A DNA stretch of 64,000 nt from an archaeon (GTDB taxonomy: Archaea > Aenigmatarchaeota > Aenigmatarchaeia > QMZP01 > JAFGSV01), in the NCBI GenBank assembly GCA_028279705.1, contig JANQNF010000058.1:1-64000 (forward strand). Direction: 5' to 3'. Below the pieces are notes generated by a model, which searched no databases, had not been told where the DNA came from, and worked only from the letters and a program-made list of their open reading frames with translations. Every line of letters begins with the position of its first letter. Positions within the stretch are counted from its first letter, which is position 1. Shown here piece by piece: positions 30,234 to 39,960 of the stretch. Position numbers and translations under genes: made by a program.

Positions 30234-30568
30234 TTCCGGTCTCCGTACTTTTCGAAGACGCATACAAATTTGAGATCAGACTTTCCTGTGTTGAAAACCT
30301 TGTGGAATACACCGCCCTTTATTATGACGATGTCACCCTTTTTCACAGGGAACTCGTTTTCGTCCAGCTTCATTTTTCCCTCCCCTTCTGCGAAATTGTA
30401 CACCTCTTCTGCTCCTTCATGGGTGTGTCCGCTTGTCTCCTTTCCGGGATGAAGGATTGTCAGCGATACGTTCAGGTGCCCGAGTTCCGATACGTCTATT
30501 ACCGTGTAGACATCGTTTTGTTTTACTACCTTTCCCGCTTTCCCGAATTCGCTGATGTGAAATTTCAT
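30230..30568 (-). CDS. Small cupin-domain protein
   Basis: GHTHEGAEEVYNFAEGEGKMKLDENEFPVKKGDIVIIKGGVFHKVFN; ORF track start at 30919 is over-extended. Confidence 0.85.
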   Translation of the reverse strand: MKFHISEFGKAGKVVKQNDVYTVIDVSELGHLNVSLTILHPGKETSGHTHEGAEEVYNFAEGEGKMKLDENEFPVKKGDIVIIKGGVFHKVFNTGKSDLKFVCVFEKYGDRN

Positions 30569-30608
30569 GTGCCTCAAATATTTATTTCGCCGTGTGGTTA
30601 TTAAGCTT

Positions 30609-31532
30609 ATGACAATTGAAGGAAAGAAAATCCTGGTCACAGGAGGCGCAGGTTTCATAGGTTCCTGGATAGCGGAGACGCTTGCTTCAAAGAACAGTGT
30701 GAAGGTGGCAGACAGCCTGAAGACCGGCAATAAGGATAACCTTAAAAAAATATTACCTAAAGTCGAATTCACTGAAACCGACATCAGGAAGCGAGAAAAG
30801 CTTTCCGGTCTTATACAGGGAGCAGAAATAGTGTTCCACCAGGGTGCAAACGTCCAGATACAGGCTTCGGTCGATGATCCGCAGATGGACGCGGACATAA
30901 ACATAGGAGGCACCCTCAACGTTCTTGATGCGTGCAGGAAGCATGATGTAGAAAGGGTGGTTTTTGCCTCATCTTCTGCGATTTATGGCAACCCTTCGAA
31001 TATCCCGGTCACAGAAAGTGCGAAACCATCCCCGCTTTCACCTTACGCTCTATCAAAGCTTGCAGGCGAAAGTTACATGAAACTCTACAGTGATCTTTAC
31101 GGGCTGAAGACGATTTCTCTTAGGTATTTCAACGTTTATGGCCCAAGACAGAACGCCGATAGTCCATATTCGGGCGTCATTTCCATTTTCACAAAGAACG
31201 TGAGGGAGGGAAAACCCCTTACGGTGTTTGGCGATGGCGAGCAGACGAGGGATTTTGTGAACGTAAAGGACGTCGTGAAGGCAAACATGCTCGCAGCAGA
31301 ATCCAAACCAGCCGTAGGCAAGGCTTTCAACATAGGGACGGGAAAATCGATCTCACTAAACGACATGATTTCCATTCTCGAAAAGAAGACCGGGAAGAAA
31401 CTTGTGGTCAAATACAAAGAGAAGCGAAAGGGCGACGTCATGCACTCCTGTCCAGACATATCACTTGCAAGGAAGATACTCGGTTTCGTGCCAAGTGTAG
31501 CGTTTGAAGACGGACTGTCAGAACTACTGTAG
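30609..31532 (+). CDS. NAD-dependent epimerase/dehydratase (extended SDR)
   Basis: [44 protein letters not shown]. Confidence 0.9.
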   Translation: MTIEGKKILVTGGAGFIGSWIAETLASKNSVKVADSLKTGNKDNLKKILPKVEFTETDIRKREKLSGLIQGAEIVFHQGANVQIQASVDDPQMDADINIGGTLNVLDACRKHDVERVVFASSSAIYGNPSNIPVTESAKPSPLSPYALSKLAGESYMKLYSDLYGLKTISLRYFNVYGPRQNADSPYSGVISIFTKNVREGKPLTVFGDGEQTRDFVNVKDVVKANMLAAESKPAVGKAFNIGTGKSISLNDMISILEKKTGKKLVVKYKEKRKGDVMHSCPDISLARKILGFVPSVAFEDGLSELL

Positions 31533-31540
31533 TAGCGGCA

Positions 31541-32362
31541 TCAAGACTTTTCAATGTACATTGCAATATCGACAGATTCTACAGAATGGGTGAGCGAACC
31601 CATTGATATGAAATCAACGCCAAGTGATGATATCCATTCTATATCCTTTTTCTGGATACCCCCGGAAACCTCTATTATTGCTTTTCCCTTTATGATTTCC
31701 ACCGCCTTTTTCATATCTTCATGGGACATGTTGTCAAGCATTATCACGTCAGCGCCGCATTCGACTGCTTCATTTACTTCATCCAGTGTTCGCGCTTCAA
31801 CTTCCACTTTCTTACCGGATGCCTTCGCGCTCGTTACGGAATTTTTCAGGCCAGCGAGTTTTATGTGGTTGTCTTTTATCAGTATCTCGTCGAAGAGTCC
31901 TCTTCGGTGATTATGGCCCCCTCCGCACTTTACAGCATACTTCTCGATCACCCTGAGACCTGGCGTGGTCTTCCTCGTGTCGAGTATCCTAGTCTTCTCT
32001 CCAATCACCTTTTTTGTGCAGCTTTTGGTTTTTGTTGCAATCCCGCACATCCTTTGCAGGAAGTTAAGTGCGACCCTTTCTCCTGTCAGTATAGCTCTCG
32101 CATCACCACATATTTCCACGAGAACGTCTCCTTCCTTTGCACTTTCACCATCATTCAACTTTTTCGCATACTCGACCCTGTCGTCCAGAATAGAAAAAAC
32201 AGTCCCTGCGATGTCAAGACCGCATACTACACAGTCTTCCTTGGCGATTATGGTCGCTTTGACTTCTACACCTTCAGGTATAGTCAGTTCCGTTGTTATG
32301 TCCCCGGTTCCTATATCCTCGATAAGTGCATTCTCAATGATTTCCTTAATTTCCTCTTCCAT
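31541..32362 (-). CDS. nadC: Nicotinate-nucleotide pyrophosphorylase
   Basis: EDIGTGDITTEL, ERVALNFLQRMCGIAT, LDTRKTTPGLRVIEKYAVKCGGGHNHRRGLFDEILIKDNHI. Confidence 0.95.
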   Translation of the reverse strand: MEEEIKEIIENALIEDIGTGDITTELTIPEGVEVKATIIAKEDCVVCGLDIAGTVFSILDDRVEYAKKLNDGESAKEGDVLVEICGDARAILTGERVALNFLQRMCGIATKTKSCTKKVIGEKTRILDTRKTTPGLRVIEKYAVKCGGGHNHRRGLFDEILIKDNHIKLAGLKNSVTSAKASGKKVEVEARTLDEVNEAVECGADVIMLDNMSHEDMKKAVEIIKGKAIIEVSGGIQKKDIEWISSLGVDFISMGSLTHSVESVDIAMYIEKS

Positions 32363-32364
32363 AA

Positions 32365-33099
32365 TCAGGGATTGAATATTTCCGGCAGGTTTCTTTTGTG
32401 TTCGGTGCTTTCTATCATTTCCCGGACCTTCCTGACCTTTTCCGGATCAATTCCTTGCGTTTGGTCATTCTCTAATGCGTGAAGTATCTCGTCGAGCTCA
32501 TCGTACGTTATGCCCATCTCTTCTTCATCTGTCTGGCCTGACCATAGACCTGCAGAAGGCGCCTTGTTAATTATTTCATCCGGTACTCCCAGGACCCTTC
32601 CAAGCTCCCTTACTTCACCCTTGTAAAGGGATGCTATCGGTAGCAGGTCAACACCGCCATCACCGTATTTTGTGAAGTATCCTACCATCAGCTCGTCCTT
32701 GTTGTCGGTTCCAAGGACGATGTAATTGTGAAGGTTGGCGAAGTAGTACAGCGCTGTCATCCTCAACCTGGGCTTGATGTTTGCCGGTGCAAGCCCTTCT
32801 GCCTTCGGAAGACCCCTTTTCAGCGCATCGAACGTGTCACCGATGTCTACGTATTCAGTCCTTATCGAAAATTTTTCTGCAAGTATCTTTGCATGATCCT
32901 CGTCTTCAGGCTTTGAATGGCACGGCATTATCACTCCAAGCACGTTGTCGCCGAGTGCCTCCTTTGCCAGCGCAGCGACGACTGATGAATCTATGCCACC
33001 GCTAAGGCCTATTATGGCACCTTTGGCGCCTGCTTCCTCGATTTTCTTCTTTATCCACGCTGCTATCTGATCCTTGACAGCATTCATATCTTTATCCAT
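32365..33099 (-). CDS. nadE: NAD+ synthase (ammonia-type)
   Basis: IIGLSGGIDSSVVAALAKEALG, NIKPRLRMTALYYFAN, GTDNKDELMVGYFTKYGDGGVDLLPI. Confidence 0.95.
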   Translation of the reverse strand: MDKDMNAVKDQIAAWIKKKIEEAGAKGAIIGLSGGIDSSVVAALAKEALGDNVLGVIMPCHSKPEDEDHAKILAEKFSIRTEYVDIGDTFDALKRGLPKAEGLAPANIKPRLRMTALYYFANLHNYIVLGTDNKDELMVGYFTKYGDGGVDLLPIASLYKGEVRELGRVLGVPDEIINKAPSAGLWSGQTDEEEMGITYDELDEILHALENDQTQGIDPEKVRKVREMIESTEHKRNLPEIFNP

Positions 33100-34418
33100 C
33101 CTGCATCGCCTGCTATGTGGTATTTTATGCTCTTCCTCGAGAAGTCTATATCCTTCCATATCGACGTGTTATCTATTATGAGCTTGCATTTTTTCAGAGA
33201 ATCTATTATGGAGTCGTGCGTAGTGAACTTGTAGTGCTGGTGATCAGCAACTATCAGGATCGTGTCGAATTCACCGAGGCCGCTTGGGAATTCAAAAGAA
33301 TCTGCACCAGTTGCCCTTTTGATCTCCTCTTCTATGTAGTAGGGGTCATTGACTTTCACGTTTATTCCAAGCTCAGTGAGCTTCTTTGCAATCTTTATTG
33401 TCGGTGACAGTATGTCAACTTTTATGTCACCCTTGTATGCAAGTCCCAGTATACCAACGTTTCTTGCACCTCTTTTCTTCAGGCTCTCAGCCACGAGTTC
33501 CGGCTGCTTCCTGTCAGAGTCGATGGTTTCTTTTAATATTGTTGCCTTTTCCGGATGCTTTGCGCCGAGAAGCACGTACTGGCTTGATAGCGGTATGCAG
33601 TAGCCCCCCGTTCCAAAGCTTGGATGATAAGTACCGATATTCCATTTAGTCCCAACGAGCCTGAGCACTTCAGTCATGTTCACATCTGGGTATGCAAGCG
33701 ACAGTTGGTTTGCAAGCGTTATCTGCATGTGCCTGTAAGCGTTTTCGATGCTTTTTACCATCTCGGCGTGCTTGTGGTCAGGTGCCGGAACAAGATTATC
33801 ACATACGACTGAAAGAGCTTCTTTCATGAGCTTCGTAGTTTCGGGTGTCGTGCCTCCATAAACCCTTGGGAGCTTCTTGAGGCTCTTCTCAGGTGACACG
33901 AACCAGTCCCTTCTTGGGGCAACGCCGTAAAGCAGGTCTTTTCCCACCTCAATTCCGGCTTCCTTGAGCAGCGGGAGAACGACATCGTCGCTCCTGCCGG
34001 GTGTGAGTGTCGATTCGACTATGACTATTGGCGGGTGAGAGTGTTTGACACCTTTTAGTTTCGTTATTTTCTTTATTACATCCACGAGTATGTCATCGTA
34101 AGGTTCACCGCCCTTTTCTGTCGGTATGCAGACGAAGTGAACTGCTATTTCGGGGTCCAGCATGTCTTCCCAATTCGAGGTTGCGCGAAGCATCCCCCTT
34201 TCGACAAGAAACCTTATTTCAAAACCGAGCCAGTATTCAAGATTTTCTATCGGTATTTCACCACGATTGATCGCGTCTACTTTCTCCTGGACGACGTCAA
34301 GCCCGATCGTTTTTATGCCATTGAATGCCATGTTTGCTATCGTTGTGAAACCTATAAATCCGGTTCCCCAGACGCCGACTTTTTTCTTGCCGCTCAGAAG
34401 CTGGCTCCTAAGATCCAT
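33084..34418 (-). CDS. UDP-sugar 6-dehydrogenase-type nucleotide-sugar dehydrogenase (WbpA/WecC-like)
   Basis: GVWGTGFIGFTTIANMAFNG Rossmann motif, catalytic Cys GTGGYCIPL, GLAYKGDIKVDILSPT. Confidence 0.87.
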   Translation of the reverse strand: MDLRSQLLSGKKKVGVWGTGFIGFTTIANMAFNGIKTIGLDVVQEKVDAINRGEIPIENLEYWLGFEIRFLVERGMLRATSNWEDMLDPEIAVHFVCIPTEKGGEPYDDILVDVIKKITKLKGVKHSHPPIVIVESTLTPGRSDDVVLPLLKEAGIEVGKDLLYGVAPRRDWFVSPEKSLKKLPRVYGGTTPETTKLMKEALSVVCDNLVPAPDHKHAEMVKSIENAYRHMQITLANQLSLAYPDVNMTEVLRLVGTKWNIGTYHPSFGTGGYCIPLSSQYVLLGAKHPEKATILKETIDSDRKQPELVAESLKKRGARNVGILGLAYKGDIKVDILSPTIKIAKKLTELGINVKVNDPYYIEEEIKRATGADSFEFPSGLGEFDTILIVADHQHYKFTTHDSIIDSLKKCKLIIDNTSIWKDIDFSRKSIKYHIAGDAGWIKI

Positions 34419-34474
34419 ATAAAACACCTTAGAAAGCATATGACACCGTCAATTTAAATAACTATTTATTACTC

Positions 34475-34494
34475 AGTAATACTTTAGTATTACT
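34475..34494. promoter_or_regulatory. Perfect palindrome AGTAATACT-TT-AGTATTACT, candidate operator
   Basis: 9-bp perfect arms, 2-nt spacer, immediately upstream (minus strand) of TATA-like TTATTTAAAT preceding the nucleotide-sugar dehydrogenase. Confidence 0.65.
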
Positions 34495-35323
34495 TATTCC
34501 TTCTAAGGAAATTCTTAGTTGCCCTGACGTCTTTCATGTTGTCCACGTTCATATAGAAACCTGGTACTATGCATCCATACAACTTATTCTCCGATACAAG
34601 CTTTGGGAAAACGTCTGTCTGGAGTACCCATTTCGTATTACCTTTTGGTATATATTCAAAAATGCAGGGATCATACATTCCGATGAATGCGGCTGTCAGG
34701 AAAGTTTTCGGGTTTTTCGGCCTTTCTTCATAGCCTATTATCTGATTACCTATCATTTCAACCATACCCAGGTTCATCTTGCTACCCCTGTTTGATTGTA
34801 CCGCCAGTGTCGTTACATTCCTTCCGTTAACGTGGGACCTCGCCAGATAATCCAGATCGAAGTCGAAAAAATTATCTACCGGGAGCACAAGGAAGGAAGA
34901 TTTCAGTGACGACTCGGCCAGCTGTAGGGTTTTTGCATTTCCCATGGTTTTCCCCTCTTCCGTGTAATCTATCTTGACACCGTTTTTCGCACCGTTTCCA
35001 AGAAGCTTGAAACATTCCCCAATAAGTTCACTTTTCCCTATTATATGGATATTTCGAAACCCTGATTTTTTCAGGTTACCTATATTGTGCTCTATGAGGG
35101 ATTTCCCCCTTATCTCTATCAATGGTTTGAGCTGGCCATCTATAATTAGCCTATCCACATCGCCCCCGCCAAGAAAAACAGCGGTCTTGTTGGTTTCGAG
35201 GTATTGCGACATGATGGACTCTATTGCCTCGGACCTGGATCTTACATTGTTCCCGTCAATCATGGAATCTATCCTGCCGAGAACGTCTGGTGATATCGTC
35301 ATGGAGATGCGCTTCTTGTTCAT
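34490..35323 (-). CDS. Ribbon-helix-helix (CopG/MetJ-Arc-like) domain fused to sugar nucleotidyltransferase-like domain
   Basis: N-terminal KKRISMTISPDVLGRIDSMIDGNNVRSRSEAIESIMSQYL (RHH), then AVFLGGGDVDRLIIDGQLKPLIEIRGKSLIEHNIGNL and LVLPVDNFFDFDL nucleotidyltransferase fold. Confidence 0.82.
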   Translation of the reverse strand: MNKKRISMTISPDVLGRIDSMIDGNNVRSRSEAIESIMSQYLETNKTAVFLGGGDVDRLIIDGQLKPLIEIRGKSLIEHNIGNLKKSGFRNIHIIGKSELIGECFKLLGNGAKNGVKIDYTEEGKTMGNAKTLQLAESSLKSSFLVLPVDNFFDFDLDYLARSHVNGRNVTTLAVQSNRGSKMNLGMVEMIGNQIIGYEERPKNPKTFLTAAFIGMYDPCIFEYIPKGNTKWVLQTDVFPKLVSENKLYGCIVPGFYMNVDNMKDVRATKNFLRRNK

Positions 35324-35414
35324 GGGATAATATTGAATTCGTGCCTAAAAAGCATGCATTAGTAGGGGCAGATTACGGAGAAACTATATAAATTAATACC
35401 CGGAACATAATGCT

Positions 35415-36707
35415 ATGAAAATCTCAATAATAGGATCAGGATACGTTGGCCTTGTTACGGGAACTTGTTTTGCCGAATTGGGTAACAGCGTAACACTTGT
35501 CGATGTAGTCAAGGACAAAATAGACAAGATAAACAGCGGCATAGCTCACATTTACGAGGAAAAAATTGACAGTATGCTTAAGAATAATGTTGGCCACGGA
35601 AGACTCAAGGCTACGACACACCTTGAAAAAGCGGTACTTGACACGCACATTACCTTCATAGCGGTAGGAACACCGTCCAGAAAAGACGGCTCAATAGACC
35701 TCGTTTACATAAAGAGCGTGTCAGAGGAGATAGGAAAGGCTCTCAGAAAGAAGGACGAATACCACACGGTCGTCGTCAAGTCAACAGTAGTTCCCGGCAC
35801 CACTGAAGACGTAGTGCTTCCATTACTTGAGAAACATTCCGGTAAGAAGGCCGGGAAGGATTTTGGCGTTGCAATGAACCCGGAATTTCTGAGGGAAGGG
35901 AAGGCAGTCAATGATTTCATGAACCCTGACAGAATCGTGATAGGATCGATAGACGAAAAATCTCATGGAAGGGTGGAAGCACTTTACAGGGAATTCAAAT
36001 GCAATGTGCTTAAAACCAACCCCAGGACGGCAGAGATGATAAAGTACGCGAGCAATGCTTTCCTCGCAACAAAAATATCTTTCATAAATGAGATTGGAAA
36101 TCTCTGCAAGAAGCTTGACATAAATTCCTACGAAGTTGCCGACGGCATGGGCTTCGATGACAGGATCGAGAGGAAATTCCTAAACTCCGGTACCGGATAC
36201 GGGGGCAGCTGCTTTCCAAAGGATGTCAAGGCGATAATAGCCAAGGGAAAGGAGAAGGGACTGAAGATGGAACTTCTTGACGCTGCCGAGAATGTAAACA
36301 GGGACCAGCCACTTAGAATCACAGACATGCTCAGGGAAAAAATGCCTGTAATTAGAGGAAAGACGGTGGCTGTTCTTGGACTGGCTTTCAAGCCGGGTAC
36401 GGATGATATAAGGGAGTCCCCATCTCTTGTCGTGGTTTCGGAGCTACTCGAGTCCGGCGCTAATGTCCGTGCATATGACCCACAGGCATCGGAAAACTTC
36501 AGCAAAGAGTTTCCTGACGCTGAATACATGTCAAGCGCCGAAGCTGCAATAGAAGGCGCGGATGCGTGTCTCCTGCTTACGGAATGGGACGAATTCCGGA
36601 ACCTTACAGACGACGATTTCAAGAAAATGAGCAGACCTATTGTCATCGAAGGAAGAACTATTTTAAACCCAAAAAATGTCAGTAAAATTGTAGGAGTGTG
36701 TTGGTAG
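35415..36707 (+). CDS. UDP-glucose 6-dehydrogenase
   Basis: MKISIIGSGYVGLVTGTCFAELGNSV, GTGYGGSCFPKDVKA, GLAFKPGTDDIRESPS. Confidence 0.93.
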   Translation: MKISIIGSGYVGLVTGTCFAELGNSVTLVDVVKDKIDKINSGIAHIYEEKIDSMLKNNVGHGRLKATTHLEKAVLDTHITFIAVGTPSRKDGSIDLVYIKSVSEEIGKALRKKDEYHTVVVKSTVVPGTTEDVVLPLLEKHSGKKAGKDFGVAMNPEFLREGKAVNDFMNPDRIVIGSIDEKSHGRVEALYREFKCNVLKTNPRTAEMIKYASNAFLATKISFINEIGNLCKKLDINSYEVADGMGFDDRIERKFLNSGTGYGGSCFPKDVKAIIAKGKEKGLKMELLDAAENVNRDQPLRITDMLREKMPVIRGKTVAVLGLAFKPGTDDIRESPSLVVVSELLESGANVRAYDPQASENFSKEFPDAEYMSSAEAAIEGADACLLLTEWDEFRNLTDDDFKKMSRPIVIEGRTILNPKNVSKIVGVCW

Positions 36708-36710
36708 ATT

Positions 36711-37550
36711 ATGGCGCGCAAAGATAGAATAGTGGGACTAATACCAGCAGCTGGTGGCGGAACGAGGCTTTACCCTTTCTCAAGAGCTGTACCGAAAGAG
36801 ATGTACCCTATACTCGGAAAGGCTGTGATAGAACACTCTGTCGAGAACCTAAAAGCCGGCAATATAAACAAGATTTTCATGGTAGTCGGTTACCAGAAGG
36901 GTGCCCTTATGGATTACATAGGTGACGGCTCATTCTTCGGCGTTAACGTATCATATGTGTACCAGATGAAGAGGAAAGGCCTCGGTCATGCAATTTACCA
37001 AGGAAAGAACTGGATAGATACCACATTCGTCACATTACTTGGAGATTCGTTCATAGAGCCTAAAAATGAGATAAAGGAACTCATAAACGTTCACAAGAAA
37101 CACAAGCCACTTGCAACGTTGCTCCTATTCGATGTTAAAGACCCCAGAGGCTACGGTATTGCTAAGTTGAAGAATAATTCAAAAGTAGGTGAGATAGAGA
37201 AGATCAAAGAAAAGCCAACTATCAAAGAAGCAGTGGAATATAAAATCAATGGCGGGTATTATGCTGCCTGCGGCGCATACGTTTTCGAACCAAAAATATT
37301 CGAGTACCTGAAAAAGACCAGACCGGGCATAAGGGGAGAAATACAGATAACTGATGCATTAGACCTTGCCATCCAGAACGGGGAAAAGATATTCGGTGTT
37401 GTTCTTAAGGGAAAATATCTTGATATCGGAAAATGGAACACGATACTTAATACCGAGAAGGAACTGATGAAATTTCTCGACATGGAGCTTCATGTAAAAG
37501 AAAGAGAGAAGATGATGAAAAGAATAAAGAGCCATGAAGAAGGAGAATGA
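36711..37550 (+). CDS. UTP-glucose-1-phosphate uridylyltransferase (GalU-like)
   Basis: [47 protein letters not shown]. Confidence 0.9.
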   Translation: MARKDRIVGLIPAAGGGTRLYPFSRAVPKEMYPILGKAVIEHSVENLKAGNINKIFMVVGYQKGALMDYIGDGSFFGVNVSYVYQMKRKGLGHAIYQGKNWIDTTFVTLLGDSFIEPKNEIKELINVHKKHKPLATLLLFDVKDPRGYGIAKLKNNSKVGEIEKIKEKPTIKEAVEYKINGGYYAACGAYVFEPKIFEYLKKTRPGIRGEIQITDALDLAIQNGEKIFGVVLKGKYLDIGKWNTILNTEKELMKFLDMELHVKEREKMMKRIKSHEEGE

Positions 37551-37554
37551 TTTT

Positions 37555-38493
37555 ATGAAAACATGCCTCATAACGGGCGGTGCAGGCTTCATTGGATCAC
37601 ACCTCTGTGACAGACTTCTTTCTGACGGGTTCAAAGTAATATGCATGGACAATCTCATCACAGGCAAAGCGGAAAATATAAGTCACCTCATCGATAATAA
37701 GAACTTCAGCTACATTGAGCACGATGTCACGAATCATATTGATTTGAACGAAAAACTCGATTATATCCTCCATTTCGCATCCATAGCGAGTCCCAAGGAT
37801 TACGTGGAATATCCGATAAAAACACTAAAAGTCGGGACACTTGGTACGCATAATGTGCTTGGTCTTGCCAAAGCCGAGGGAGTGAAATTCATGTTTGCGT
37901 CCACTTCAGAAGTTTATGGTGACCCCGAGATTAATCCACAGAAAGAGAACTACTGGGGAAACGTCAATCCAGTGGGAACACGGTCTTGTTACGATGAATC
38001 CAAGAGGTGCGGTGAAGCGCTGACTATGGCATATAATAGGCAGCATGGTATCGATACAAAGATTGTGAGGATATTCAATACATATGGTCCCAGAATGAGG
38101 TCAAGGGATGGTAGAGCTGTACCAGAATTCATAACACAGGCGCTTGCAAACAAGCCTATCACGATTTTTGGGGACGGCAGGCAGACCAGAAGTTTCTGTT
38201 ACATAACGGACCTTGTAGAAGGCGTACTGAAGCTCATGAAAAGGGAATATCATATGCCCATTAACATAGGCAATCCCACGGAAATGTCCATACTTGAACT
38301 CGCGAATGTGATTTTAGACATTACTGACTCAAAATCCAAGATAGTGTACAAGGACCTACCTGAAGATGATCCGAAAGTAAGACGCCCGGACATTAAACTT
38401 GCAAAGAAAGAACTTGACTGGGAACCTACTGTCGATCTTCGTGATGGTCTGACGGAAACTATAAAATATTTCAGTCGAAAAGAAGTGCAGTGA
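37555..38493 (+). CDS. UDP-glucuronate decarboxylase (UDP-xylose synthase)-like
   Basis: [95 protein letters not shown] closely follow the UXS pattern. Confidence 0.85.
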   Translation: MKTCLITGGAGFIGSHLCDRLLSDGFKVICMDNLITGKAENISHLIDNKNFSYIEHDVTNHIDLNEKLDYILHFASIASPKDYVEYPIKTLKVGTLGTHNVLGLAKAEGVKFMFASTSEVYGDPEINPQKENYWGNVNPVGTRSCYDESKRCGEALTMAYNRQHGIDTKIVRIFNTYGPRMRSRDGRAVPEFITQALANKPITIFGDGRQTRSFCYITDLVEGVLKLMKREYHMPINIGNPTEMSILELANVILDITDSKSKIVYKDLPEDDPKVRRPDIKLAKKELDWEPTVDLRDGLTETIKYFSRKEVQ

Positions 38494-38500
38494 GGTGTTT

Positions 38501-39949
38501 ATGCAGGATTTGGTACTTATTTTCCCTTCTCTGACTCTTGACGAAAAATATGCGTCGGGTAAATTCAAGGGAGAAAAAAACGAGGAACTACCGCCACTTG
38601 GCCTTGCAGGTCTTGCGGCATACGTTAGAGAAAGAGGGTTTTCTGTAGGGCTCATTGAACCAATATCCATGGATATGAACCTTGATGATATCATAGAATA
38701 TGTAGAAAAGAATGACCCTAAGGTTTTAGGATTTTCTGTACTGACTGCAGTTTTCCACAAGGCCGTGGAGATTGCCAAAGTTCTCAAAAAGAGGTTTCCT
38801 GAAAAGATATTCATAATAGGTGGGCATCATGCAACTATACAACCCGATAAGATAGCGAAAAATCACAAGGTTTTTGACGTTCTGGTGTACGGTGAAGCGG
38901 AGATAACACTCTCGGAGCTATTAGAGCACTTCAGAAGATACGATTTCAGAAGAGAGTCACTGAATGACTTTACGAAACTGAGAAGGATTGATGGTATATT
39001 GTTTAGGGAGAGAAACCGTATAGTAAAGACGTCACCAAGAGACCTTATAGAAAACATGGACGATTTGCCTCTACCTGCAAGAGACCTTCTGCCAGTGAAG
39101 AGGTATTTACCTCCACCGCTTCAGTACAAAAAGCTTCCCGTGGTTCAGATGATGGTGAGCAGAGGATGTCCATTCCATTGCACATATTGCTCCACTCACG
39201 AGGTTTTTGGTTACAAACCCAGATTCAGAAGTCCGGCGAAGGTCATAGAAGAGATAAAGGAAGTGATAGAGAAATACGGCGCGAAGGAAATCACTTTTTG
39301 GGACGATAATTTCACACTCAACAAGGAATGGGTCATGGACGTATGCAGTAGAATGATAAAGGAGAATTTCAACATAGGTTGGACATGTTTTGGAAGAGTG
39401 AACACAGTTGACCGTGAAATGCTACAGATAATGAAAGAATCTGGGTGCTGGGAAATTTTCTATGGAATCGAATCCGGAAATCAGGACATACTGAACATAA
39501 TAAAGAAAGGGATAACCCTTGAACAGGTGAAGAAGGTAGTCAAGCTGACCCAGGATGTTGGGATAGAGGTGCGGGGACTGTTCATGCTAGGGCTTCCTGG
39601 CGAGACACCAGAAAAGGCTAAAAAAACCATACGTTTTGCGATTGATCTGGACCTCGATTACGCACAGTTCTCCATTACCACCCCGCATGAGGGTACCGAA
39701 CTGGCGTCTCAGGCCAAGATTTACGGTGACCTAAATCGCGATCTGACCAAATATACACAGATGAACGCGGTTTTTCTCCCGAAAGGGTACAGTAGCCGAA
39801 AAGAACTCCTTAACATGCAGAAAAAAGCTGTCAGGAAGTTCTATTTCAGGCCCAGGTATGTTCTCAAGATGCTCATGAAGCTGAAAACTATGGAGGATGT
39901 ACGGAGATACATTTACGGTCTCAGACTCGCGATTGCTTTTTCCAGATAA
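38501..39949 (+). CDS. B12-binding-domain radical SAM protein (paralogue 1)
   Basis: N-terminal B12-binding-like domain, VSRGCPFHCTYCSTH CxxxCxxC, FGRVNTVDREMLQIMKESGCWEIFYGIESGNQ. Confidence 0.9.
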   Translation: MQDLVLIFPSLTLDEKYASGKFKGEKNEELPPLGLAGLAAYVRERGFSVGLIEPISMDMNLDDIIEYVEKNDPKVLGFSVLTAVFHKAVEIAKVLKKRFPEKIFIIGGHHATIQPDKIAKNHKVFDVLVYGEAEITLSELLEHFRRYDFRRESLNDFTKLRRIDGILFRERNRIVKTSPRDLIENMDDLPLPARDLLPVKRYLPPPLQYKKLPVVQMMVSRGCPFHCTYCSTHEVFGYKPRFRSPAKVIEEIKEVIEKYGAKEITFWDDNFTLNKEWVMDVCSRMIKENFNIGWTCFGRVNTVDREMLQIMKESGCWEIFYGIESGNQDILNIIKKGITLEQVKKVVKLTQDVGIEVRGLFMLGLPGETPEKAKKTIRFAIDLDLDYAQFSITTPHEGTELASQAKIYGDLNRDLTKYTQMNAVFLPKGYSSRKELLNMQKKAVRKFYFRPRYVLKMLMKLKTMEDVRRYIYGLRLAIAFSR

Positions 39950-39960
39950 CAGGTGAATAC

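Noticed and set aside
30569-30919. N-terminal extension of the cupin ORF as given in the ORF track
   Set aside because: Extension overlaps the divergent epimerase gene; the cupin fold begins at MKFHISEFGK (ATG at 30568).
31721-32482. 253-aa + strand ORF antisense to nadC
   Set aside because: Fully opposite canonical nadC and no recognisable motif.
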